From Cyanobium sp. (GTDB lineage: Bacteria > Cyanobacteriota > Cyanobacteriia > PCC-6307 > Cyanobiaceae): a stretch of 49,297 nucleotides of DNA. Both the position numbers and the translations under genes were made by a program. Within the stretch, counting starts at the first letter, position 1; each line of letters starts with the position of its first letter. Below, one piece after another: positions 17,155-24,795 of the stretch. Location of the stretch: positions 1-49,297 of the forward strand of contig BJHE01000003.1 in NCBI GenBank assembly GCA_014191755.1, written 5' to 3'. Below the pieces are notes generated by a model. The model worked only from the letters and a program-made list of their open reading frames with translations, was not told where the DNA came from and searched no databases.

Positions 17155-18447
17155 TCATAAACTATCAAGGGCCTTGGCGATGCTACGGTCATCTGCTATA
17201 TTGGCAAGGACTGCATGAAAGATCAGGTCTGCCAGTTGGATTAGTCTGTCATTGTAGCTATTGCTTGCTTTAAATAGGTATTCATCTGTGACAATCGGCT
17301 GTTGCCGCTTTAGGCATTTATCGATAAATGTTGTTGCTTGATGGTTAATTTTAGGCCTGAATGCATTTTGATCATCGACCATGCTCGCGTTGCTTTCAGG
17401 ATAGGCGGCTGATTCTACGAGCTGGAGACATGCCTCCAAACAATTTGCTGGATCCTGAATAAGCACATCAAAGCTAATGAACTTTCTTCTGTAGCCCCGC
17501 GTGGCTTGCTCAGTCATAAAAATTGATTTAATCCATAGCCGCAAGGCCTTGTAAAGATCAATCCCCTCAGCTTGCAGTAGAGAGTTGGCGACTTCCAATG
17601 GATGTCTGATTGGAATAATAAAGCTGGTATTAATTAATCCCGACTCAAACCAGGGTTCAAGGCCCATGATCAGTGTGCAGAACCTTGGGTCTTTGATCGT
17701 CGCTAGCTGCGCCCCTCCAAAAACTTCAGAGATCAAGTTGATCAGTGAAGTCCGCCACTTTCGGGCGCCGATGCTTTCACTCCATCCGGCTGGTAGCGGT
17801 AAGGATGAACTCCAATGGCTTTCCATTTCTGCAAGGAAGCCTTCATTGATGCCCAAGATACCCAGTGACTCCCAATAGCCCTTGGGGTTCGCTATGGACG
17901 CTGGCATCAGGTCAGATGGAGCGGTAAAGCCGGCTTGGACCAGCATGCCGGTAAGCGCAGATGTGCCACTGCGGTGCATGCCAAGGACAAACACGAAGTG
18001 ACGACCAATTTTGTTTGTTCTTCTTGCCTGCTGAAGTTCAGCTTGGCTTACAAGACTATTGACGAAGCAGCGTGTCCTTGCCGTTAGATCATGTCGATCT
18101 GGCTTGGTTGTTATTCCTAGCCTCTCTAGGCTTTCCCGTAAGAAGGTGATTGCATTGTGGCACTCATCGTTTGCCTTTTCGAGGTCTTCATTGATGATGT
18201 GTTTATAGGCGAAAAGTAGGCTGGCTCTGTAGAGGGATAGGCTGCAGGCTGAAATTATGTCTTTGTTTGCCACTTCGGCGAGGTGGTGGTTGGCGTCTGC
18301 GGTTGAGTAAGGGGATAGGCTAATGTAGTTGATGGCATGTAGTTGAATATTGTTTTGCCCTGTTTCTTGCCATTGAGAGGCTCCGGTGCAGAGGCGATTC
18401 AGTTTTTGCCAGGCTGCCGAGGTTGTCAGCAAGAAAATGTCCGTCAT
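17155..18447 (-). CDS. sulfotransferase family protein
   Basis: 430 residues. The PAPS 5'-phosphosulfate loop is FVLGMHRSGTSALTGML at about residues 150-166. The 3'-phosphate-binding segment is IPIRHPLEVANSLL, and KDPRFCTL lies between them, as in bacterial Sulfotransfer family proteins. The N-terminal 145 residues are not recognised. Its ATG overlaps the stop of the upstream coiled-coil gene (ATGA), so the two are probably made together. In a capsule locus it most likely sulfates the polysaccharide. That would be notable, since sulfated capsules are typical of cyanobacteria, but the acceptor is unknown. Confidence 0.82.
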   Translation of the reverse strand: MTDIFLLTTSAAWQKLNRLCTGASQWQETGQNNIQLHAINYISLSPYSTADANHHLAEVANKDIISACSLSLYRASLLFAYKHIINEDLEKANDECHNAITFLRESLERLGITTKPDRHDLTARTRCFVNSLVSQAELQQARRTNKIGRHFVFVLGMHRSGTSALTGMLVQAGFTAPSDLMPASIANPKGYWESLGILGINEGFLAEMESHWSSSLPLPAGWSESIGARKWRTSLINLISEVFGGAQLATIKDPRFCTLIMGLEPWFESGLINTSFIIPIRHPLEVANSLLQAEGIDLYKALRLWIKSIFMTEQATRGYRRKFISFDVLIQDPANCLEACLQLVESAAYPESNASMVDDQNAFRPKINHQATTFIDKCLKRQQPIVTDEYLFKASNSYNDRLIQLADLIFHAVLANIADDRSIAKALDSL

Positions 18448-19673
18448 CCCACTTTGGGCTGATGATATGAATATGGTTTGTCGGCCAGTCTGGCAAAAAG
18501 ATCTTTCATGGTTTCGAGTTGTTGCTTGGCTAGCTCAAATTGTGTCTCTAGAATCTTTAGCTTGGCTTCGGTTTCCTTGCATTGTTTGAGACTGGACTTC
18601 AGCTCGCTATCGAGTTCTTGGTAAGTCTTGATCCGATTTTCATGCCGGCCATATTGCAGGTAATGGAGCACGAGGTCATCCTCATCAAAATCACTAAGAT
18701 CAATGCTTGCTTCCTTGTAGAGCTGGAAAGGGAATACTATTTTTAAAGCTTCTATGCTGTTGTGACTGGCTGCTTTCTCTGTCTGGAGCTTTTGCAGTAG
18801 TTCGGACTTTTCGCAAGTTAGTTGTTGGCACTCCTGTCGGATAGCTTCCAGTTCGCCGCTGAGCTTTTCGACTTCTATCTGAGATTGCTGGATGTCTGCC
18901 TGTGTTTGACTTTGGTTGTCTCTGAGTTCCTGATATTGGCCGGTGAGCAGTTCTAGTTCTGCGGCTAAAAGGTCTCGTTCTGATCGCGTTCTTTCACATG
19001 CGTTGTTGAGCTGTTGGTTGGTAGCAAGCAGGGTTTGCTTTTCCTGCTCTTTTTCCTTCAGTAGCCGATCTTTTGTGGCAACTGGGTCGCGATTCCACAT
19101 CGCCGCTTTTTGCGGATCTTGACCAAAATTCTGCTCCGCAAGCCAGGCCTCTGCAAGCTGCATGGTTTCCTCTGGCCATGGCAGCATTAGTTGCACCGTC
19201 TGCAGACGACTGATCCAAGGCCCTAGTCCATCCAGGGCTGCCAGGGGGTCTCCCTGGCGCAGCACGAGGTGCAGCGGTGCCAGCGCCTGTTCCCCTTTGC
19301 TCGGGACCCAGTTGTCCAGCAGGTCGCGGAGGCGTCGTCCACAGCGCTGCTCTTCATCAATCTGTCGCAAGTTTGGGAAATTCTGCTGCCAAATCGTGAG
19401 ATCGCTCGGCCCATTCAACCGCGTATCGTTAAACCGGTGCCATCGCACTGTGGCCTCGTTTTCAGCCGCCAGCACCTCCTCGCAGACCAGCACCTCTGGC
19501 CGATCTCGAAGCACTTGCCTGAGTTCTTGCGCTCTTTGGGGCTCGGCCTCCACCACCAGCAAGCTCCCCGAGCTGGGCAACCCTCTGGCCAGGCCGGGAA
19601 CACCCACCCACACCGTGATCTCCTCCCCGCTGCCGTGGTCGGACGCTACTGCGGTTGTTTCTTTTGAGGACAT
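18444..19673 (-). CDS. coiled-coil protein with a possible FkbM-like N-terminal part
   Basis: 409 residues. Residues 1-200 look globular (LLVVEAEPQRAQELRQVL, VRWHRFNDTRLNG) and faintly resemble a degenerate Rossmann methyltransferase (FkbM-type) without a clear SAM loop. Residues 200-310 are a long coiled coil. A segment DLVLHYLQYGRHENR near 340 matches the HYLQYGRHEGR-type motif seen in cyanobacterial polysaccharide proteins, followed by a second coiled coil. No enzymatic motif is certain. The sulfotransferase start overlaps its stop, so it may act as a scaffold or partner for that enzyme. Confidence 0.65.
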   Translation of the reverse strand: MSSKETTAVASDHGSGEEITVWVGVPGLARGLPSSGSLLVVEAEPQRAQELRQVLRDRPEVLVCEEVLAAENEATVRWHRFNDTRLNGPSDLTIWQQNFPNLRQIDEEQRCGRRLRDLLDNWVPSKGEQALAPLHLVLRQGDPLAALDGLGPWISRLQTVQLMLPWPEETMQLAEAWLAEQNFGQDPQKAAMWNRDPVATKDRLLKEKEQEKQTLLATNQQLNNACERTRSERDLLAAELELLTGQYQELRDNQSQTQADIQQSQIEVEKLSGELEAIRQECQQLTCEKSELLQKLQTEKAASHNSIEALKIVFPFQLYKEASIDLSDFDEDDLVLHYLQYGRHENRIKTYQELDSELKSSLKQCKETEAKLKILETQFELAKQQLETMKDLFARLADKPYSYHQPKVG

Positions 19674-19960
19674 GGATCTTGAAACAATAGGTCCAGTCCC
19701 CTTCGAGTGGTTTAACTCAAGAGGTCCGGTGACTCTCTCTAGCAGTGTCTTGTGGACGCGTCGCCAGGGTTGGCCATGGACGCTAGGCTACTTCTGAAGC
19801 GGGATGGGTGGTCCGGGTTTGGAAGTCCCCGTACCAAATTGAATCGTCGTTGATCGGACCGGGTTTTCTGTGGGGATCCGCTTCCTCGCAGGGCTATTGG
19901 CTATGGCAACTAGCCACTGCCGTATAACCTCTTCAGTACGATGGCTGGAGTGCTTTCACC
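19674..19960. other. intergenic region between two divergent coiled-coil genes
   Basis: 287 bases without a supported gene. It should hold both promoters. For the rightward gene a TATAAC at 19923-19928 sits about 35 bases before the ATG, with TTGGCT upstream at a long 20-base spacing. No clear leftward promoter was found. Confidence 0.35.
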
Positions 19961-22888
19961 ATGCGGTACTGGGTTACGCCGTTCCAGCTGTCTGCAACGG
20001 CCTTGAGCATGCTCAACGAAGCTGGATTGCAACCTTGGCCGGCGGAGGGCTGGTCCGCCCTACCCGACGCCGAGTCCCTGCTGCTGTACGACAGCCCGGA
20101 TCGATTGATCGCCATGGTGGGGTCGGCGCCCGAAACCGAGAGCCTCACGGCTCAGAGCCTCCTGCAAGGCTATCGCCGTCTGCTCGATTGGTCGAAGCGC
20201 CCAGGGCAGCCACTGCTGGCGGTCTCCCAGCTGCAACGGCTGGGCTCGCAGGCTCTGCGCAGTTGGTTTGACCACGGCGACGACGCCTCCCCATCCCCGG
20301 TTTTACCCCTGCCAATCCCGTCGCTTCTGGCTTCGGTGTGCCTCAGCTTGCTCGAGGACGAACCCGCATTGCTTGATTGCTACCACGATCTTGAGCTCCG
20401 CGCCTCGCTGTTGGGCCGCGATCCGGATTTACGCTACCGAGAGCGCTTGCTACAGGCCGGACAGCAGGGAGACGCCCTACTGCAAGTTTTTTATGCGAAT
20501 CAACGGCTCCAGGCGGCGTCTGCAGAGCTGGAGAACCGCCTGGCCAGCAGAGACACGGAGCTGCGCGAGGCGCGAGAAGCGGCGGAACGGTCTTTACTCC
20601 AGCTGCACCAGGTGCAGGAGGATCTGGAGCATTACTTTCTGGCCGATGCGGAGAAGCAGCGGCAGTTGGAGGCTGGTGTCCGCGATCTGGAGGAGCTGCG
20701 GCGCAGCAAGGCCGATCAGGAAAGCAACCACGAACAGGCCACGGCCGCCCAGCAGCGTGCCCATGAAGCGGAACTGCAGGCCTTACGTCTTCAGTTCGAA
20801 ACGCGACTAGCCGAGCTGGAACAATGCCTTGCCGGTCGGGACACCGAACTGCGCGAGGCGAAGGAGACAGCGGAAACGACCCTGCGGCAGCTCCACCAGC
20901 AGGTGCGGGAAGAACGAGAGCGCCACTCGATGGCCGAGGGCGAGAAGCAGCGGCAGTTGGAGGCTGGTGTCCGCGATCTCGAGATGCTGCGGCGTAGCAA
21001 GGCCGATCAGGAAAGCCACCACGAAGAGAGCAAGGCCGCCCAGGAGCGTGCCCACGAAGCGGAACTGCAGGTCTTGCGTCTGCAGTTTGAAACGCGATTA
21101 GCCGAGCTGGAGCAACGCCTTGCCGGTCGGGACACCGAACTGCGCGAGGCTAGGGAGACAGCGGAAACGACCCTGCTGCAGCTCCACCAGCAGGTGCAGG
21201 AAGAACGCGAGCGCCACTCCATGGCCGAGGGCGAGAAGCAGCGGCAGTTGGAGGCTGAGATCCGCGATCTCGAGGAGCTGCGGCGGCTCAAGACTGCTCA
21301 GGAGAGCGCCCACGAACAGGCCAAGTCCGCTCAGGCGAGCGCCCACGAACAGGAACTGGAAGCTTTGCGTCAGCGATTCGAACCGCAACTGGCGGAGCAG
21401 GAGCAACGCTTGTTCAGCAGGGAAACGGAGCTGCGCGAGGCGCGAGAAGCGGCGGAACTGTCTTTACTCCAGCTGCACCAGGTGCAGGAGGAGCTGGAGC
21501 ATTACTTCCTGGCCGATGCCGAGAAGCAGCGGCAGTTGGAGGCTGGGGTCCGCGATCTGGAGGAGCTGCGGCGTAGCAAGGCTGCTCAGGAAAGCCACCA
21601 CGAAGAGGGCAAGGCCGTCCTGGAGCGTGCCCATGAAGCGGAACTGCAGGTCTTGCGTCTGCAGTTCGAAACGCGACTAGCCGAGCTGGAGCAATGTCTT
21701 GCCGGTCGGGACACAGAACTGCGCGAGGCGAGGGAGACAGCGGAAACGACCCTGCTGCAGCTCCACCAGCAGGTGCAGGAAGAACGCGAGCGCCACTCCA
21801 TGGTCGAGGGCGAGAAGCAGCGGCAGTTGGAGGCTGGTGTCCGTGATCTCGAGGAGCTGCGGCGGATCAAGGCTGCTCAGGCGAGCGCCCACGAACTGGC
21901 CAAGTCCGCTCAGGCGAGCGCCCACGAACAGGAACTGGAAGCTTTGCGTCAGCGATTCGAACCGCAACTGGCGGAGCAGGAGCAACGCTTGATCAGCAGG
22001 GAAACGGAGCTGCGCGAGGCGCGAGAAGCGGCGGAATTGTCTTTACTCCAGCTGCACCAGGTGCAGGAGGAATTGGAGCATTACTTCCTGGCCGATGCGG
22101 AGAAGCAGCGGCAGTTGGAGGCTGGGGTCCGCGAACTAGAGGAGCTGCGGCGCAGCAAGGCCGATCAGGAAAGCCACCACGAAGAGAGCAAGGCCGTCCA
22201 GGAGCGTGCCTACGCAGAGGAACTGCAGGTCTTGCGTCTGCAGTTCGAAACGCGATTAGCCGAGCTGGAGCAACGCCTTGCCGGTCGGGAAACAGAACTG
22301 CGCGAGGCGAGGGAGACAGCGGAAGCGACCCTGCTGCAGCTCCACCAGCAGGTGCAGGAAGAACGAGAGCGCCACTCCATGGCCGAGGGCGAGTTGCAGC
22401 GGCAGTTGGAGGCTGGTGTCCGCGATCTGGAGGAGCTGCGGCGGATCAAGACTGACCAGGAGTCCGCCCACGAACAGGATCTGGATGCCTTGCGTCAGCA
22501 GTTTGAAACGCAATTGGCGGACCTAGAGCAACGTCTGGTCAGCAGGGAAACGCAGCTGCGGCAGGCGCGGGAGGAGGCGGACATGACCTTCGAGCAGCTC
22601 CACCAGGCGCAGGAGGAACTGGAGCATTACTTTCTCAAGGCCCGCTCCGGTGATCAACTCGCCCAGGCTCAGCTGGAGCAATTGCAACGGGCCCAAAGTC
22701 TGATGGTTCGGCTTAACCCCGACGTGCTCCCTACCGCCCCCAACCCCCAGGCGCTCGCGGTGGAAGTGTTGTCCGAGTTGCCTGCAGCGATGCCAGATCC
22801 AAGCTTGCAAACCCAGGCGTTGCTCAGCGCCTATGCCGCCAGCTTGAAAAGGGCGAGCGCCCTTCTGGAGCGGGCCAGGCGTTCCTAG
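19961..22888 (+). CDS. long repeat-built coiled-coil protein
   Basis: 975 residues. Residues 1-190 form a unique region (MRYWVTPFQLSATAL to RDPDLRYRERLLQ). Residues 195-880 are nearly continuous coiled coil built from seven-plus copies of a 90-99-residue unit starting TELREARE. The C-terminal 95 residues are unique. Two unit types alternate. Type A carries LLQLHQVQEELEHYFL, a motif I associate with proteins encoded in cell-surface polysaccharide loci. Type B carries LLQLHQQVQEERERHSM. No signal peptide or membrane helix, so probably cytoplasmic. A scaffold or length-setting role is speculation. Its stop overlaps that of the convergent gene. Confidence 0.8.
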   Translation: MRYWVTPFQLSATALSMLNEAGLQPWPAEGWSALPDAESLLLYDSPDRLIAMVGSAPETESLTAQSLLQGYRRLLDWSKRPGQPLLAVSQLQRLGSQALRSWFDHGDDASPSPVLPLPIPSLLASVCLSLLEDEPALLDCYHDLELRASLLGRDPDLRYRERLLQAGQQGDALLQVFYANQRLQAASAELENRLASRDTELREAREAAERSLLQLHQVQEDLEHYFLADAEKQRQLEAGVRDLEELRRSKADQESNHEQATAAQQRAHEAELQALRLQFETRLAELEQCLAGRDTELREAKETAETTLRQLHQQVREERERHSMAEGEKQRQLEAGVRDLEMLRRSKADQESHHEESKAAQERAHEAELQVLRLQFETRLAELEQRLAGRDTELREARETAETTLLQLHQQVQEERERHSMAEGEKQRQLEAEIRDLEELRRLKTAQESAHEQAKSAQASAHEQELEALRQRFEPQLAEQEQRLFSRETELREAREAAELSLLQLHQVQEELEHYFLADAEKQRQLEAGVRDLEELRRSKAAQESHHEEGKAVLERAHEAELQVLRLQFETRLAELEQCLAGRDTELREARETAETTLLQLHQQVQEERERHSMVEGEKQRQLEAGVRDLEELRRIKAAQASAHELAKSAQASAHEQELEALRQRFEPQLAEQEQRLISRETELREAREAAELSLLQLHQVQEELEHYFLADAEKQRQLEAGVRELEELRRSKADQESHHEESKAVQERAYAEELQVLRLQFETRLAELEQRLAGRETELREARETAEATLLQLHQQVQEERERHSMAEGELQRQLEAGVRDLEELRRIKTDQESAHEQDLDALRQQFETQLADLEQRLVSRETQLRQAREEADMTFEQLHQAQEELEHYFLKARSGDQLAQAQLEQLQRAQSLMVRLNPDVLPTAPNPQALAVEVLSELPAAMPDPSLQTQALLSAYAASLKRASALLERARRS
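20547..22610 (+). repeat. tandem in-frame coding repeats of about 267-297 bp
   Basis: Copies begin near 20547, 20829, 21120, 21417, 21699, 21996, 22278 and 22545 (the last partial). Unit order is A B B A B A B A. The two A+B pairs starting at 21417 and 21996 are 579 bases apart and close to identical in DNA as well as protein, pointing to recent duplication or gene conversion. All period changes are multiples of three. Confidence 0.88.
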
Positions 22889-23838
22889 CGATCTCCACCA
22901 AGCAGGCGTGGCCACCATTTGGGCAGCATCGATTTTTTTTCCGCCGGTTGCGGCTTTTTGTCTCGCCTATCCAGTTCCTGCTCAATCTTGTCGAGATAGA
23001 GCCGAAAGTGTTCGAGGGATTGCCAATGGTGTCTCAGATCCTCTGGTACACCTGGTAACCACTCCTGCATAGGTTGGTAGTTTTCCACCTCGATCAAGCT
23101 ATTGGTCTGGATCGACTGCATCACCTCACTTCCCACGGCTGGTAGCACCACCCTCTCCTCCTGGGGTAAGCGGAAGTGGCCCTGTTCATCAAAACTGCAC
23201 CACACCTCCAGTCCGCCCCAGCTTTGGGGCAGGGCCTGCGGATTGAGATGGAAGCCGCTCCTCTCCGGCAGACCCTTCGCCTGCAGGCCATCGCGCCATT
23301 GATCGCAGATCAAGGGTCTCGGCTCCTGTCCAGCAGCCTGGAGCCAGATTTGGGCTGGTTGCCGCTGTCCACGCCGGCCGGCCCAGCCCCTCAGCGCTCC
23401 CAGCAGCAGACCATCAACATGGCCTTCCAGCCCCAGCAGTTCGCTCTGCAATAACCTTTTCAAGAGGTCGGCGGTCTGATCAGGCTGGCTCCTCAGCGTC
23501 AGCTCCACCCGCTGACTGCCATCGGCGCTGAGGGCCAGCAGGCGTGGCGTCGGCCGCCAGTCCACGGGCGGGAGTTCCGCGGGCAGCAGGAGAGAAAATC
23601 CAGGTGTTCCCTGCCACCCGAGGCTTTGGCAAACGTCTGGGCGAGGCTGGTTGATCTCTGCTCGGGCAATCAGGTGGGGGCCCACGAGCAGGCGCACATC
23701 TTGGAGTGGCACGTCTTTCGCCACAACCCAGCCGGATATCATGCCGGGCAGAAGATGTTCAATCCCGCCGTTCCAGGCGATGACGGCCTCTCGCCGCAGG
23801 CCGAAATAGCGTTTCAGGCGTCGACCTTTCTTGTTCAT
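22885..23838 (-). CDS. protein of unknown function in the capsule operon
   Basis: 317 residues, basic N-terminus (MNKKGRRLKRYFG), no signal peptide or membrane helix. Two similar halves may be beta-rich modules (ISGWVVAKDVPLQDVRLLVG and LEGHVDGLLLGALRGWAG, each near a GW turn). This resembles the accessory domains that accompany glycosyltransferases in such loci. No catalytic motif was recognised. Last gene of the leftward kpsM-kpsT-kpsE-GT-phyH unit, 54 bases after the dioxygenase. Its stop overlaps that of the convergent repeat protein by four bases. Confidence 0.7.
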   Translation of the reverse strand: MNKKGRRLKRYFGLRREAVIAWNGGIEHLLPGMISGWVVAKDVPLQDVRLLVGPHLIARAEINQPRPDVCQSLGWQGTPGFSLLLPAELPPVDWRPTPRLLALSADGSQRVELTLRSQPDQTADLLKRLLQSELLGLEGHVDGLLLGALRGWAGRRGQRQPAQIWLQAAGQEPRPLICDQWRDGLQAKGLPERSGFHLNPQALPQSWGGLEVWCSFDEQGHFRLPQEERVVLPAVGSEVMQSIQTNSLIEVENYQPMQEWLPGVPEDLRHHWQSLEHFRLYLDKIEQELDRRDKKPQPAEKKSMLPKWWPRLLGGDR

Positions 23839-23892
23839 GGCATTAACGGTGGCAATGGGCCAACTTCCTGCGATTGGCGCAACTAATATGAA

Positions 23893-24792
23893 CTATACCT
23901 TGCTCAGCGTCGGGTTTAAGTCTTGCCATTCCACGTGGTTGAAACGCTGAGTACCTTTGGCGATATCGAAAGGATTGCGCAGGCAGGTGCCTCCCTCCTC
24001 TGAGGCGAAGTTACGCATTGGAGTGGTGTAGAGACAGTTGGCAAAGAAATAATGATTTACCTGGCTCCAACGCCTGCTGGTCTTATCTTGAACCGGCTCT
24101 CCTCCATGCAAAAGATTCGCATGCCAGATCAGTAGATCACCCCGCTTCGGCAGAAACTGCTGCTTCTCAAATGCATGCTCGTTCACGGCCTGTTGCCAAG
24201 AGGGTTCAAAAAACCGCTGTGGGTGCCGTTCTCCCATCACCGCATCGCGAACTAGGCCTAGAGATCGTGAACTGAGATAGGGCAAACGATGGCTGCCCGG
24301 AAAATAGATCAGGGGGCCGCTCTCCGATTGCACGTCCTGGAGCGCGATCCAAACGCCGCACATGAATCCATTTGGATAGCTGTGAAAATGAACGGCATCA
24401 CTGTGAAAGTGCTGCTCACTTCCTACGGCAAAGTTGAGGGTTTGAAAGGCGAAGGGTTCTCTTCCATAGAGATGCCGCAGCAGATCCAGCACGATCGGTT
24501 CTAGAGCGAGAGCTTTTATCGAGCCATGGTCGATCCAGCCATCCTGCAGGCGAGGTGGTCCGCTTTCACCGCAGTCCCACAGCTTGAGATCGGCTTCAAG
24601 AAGCGGCTGTAGATCTTCAATAACTTCATCTATATTCGCCAGCCAATCGCTCTTGCTGAGATTAACCACGCAGTATCCCTTATCGTGCAACGAGATCGCT
24701 TCCTCTCTCCAGCGGCCAAAGTAGTTGGCCTCAAGCAGCTGTTGAAAATCACTGCGGTCGATCAGGGGTTGGCCGGTGAGATCGAGGGGCAT
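23893..24792 (-). CDS. PhyH-type Fe(II)/2-oxoglutarate dioxygenase
   Basis: 299 residues of the phytanoyl-CoA dioxygenase family. The iron ligands are visible as HxD in EQHFHSDAVHFH and a distal His in HANLLHGGEP. The 2-oxoglutarate-binding Arg is in SRRWSQVNHYFF, and GPLIYFPGSHRLPY is the strand typical of the fold. It lies 3 bases after the glycosyltransferase gene in the leftward capsule operon, so it probably hydroxylates or otherwise oxidises a sugar or lipid of the capsule. The substrate cannot be deduced. Confidence 0.83.
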   Translation of the reverse strand: MPLDLTGQPLIDRSDFQQLLEANYFGRWREEAISLHDKGYCVVNLSKSDWLANIDEVIEDLQPLLEADLKLWDCGESGPPRLQDGWIDHGSIKALALEPIVLDLLRHLYGREPFAFQTLNFAVGSEQHFHSDAVHFHSYPNGFMCGVWIALQDVQSESGPLIYFPGSHRLPYLSSRSLGLVRDAVMGERHPQRFFEPSWQQAVNEHAFEKQQFLPKRGDLLIWHANLLHGGEPVQDKTSRRWSQVNHYFFANCLYTTPMRNFASEEGGTCLRNPFDIAKGTQRFNHVEWQDLNPTLSKV

Positions 24793-24795
24793 TGA

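Noticed and set aside
20547..22610. Regular repeats that could suggest a CRISPR array
   Set aside because: Units are 267-297 bases, in frame and coding; there are no unique spacers of 30-40 bases between short repeats.
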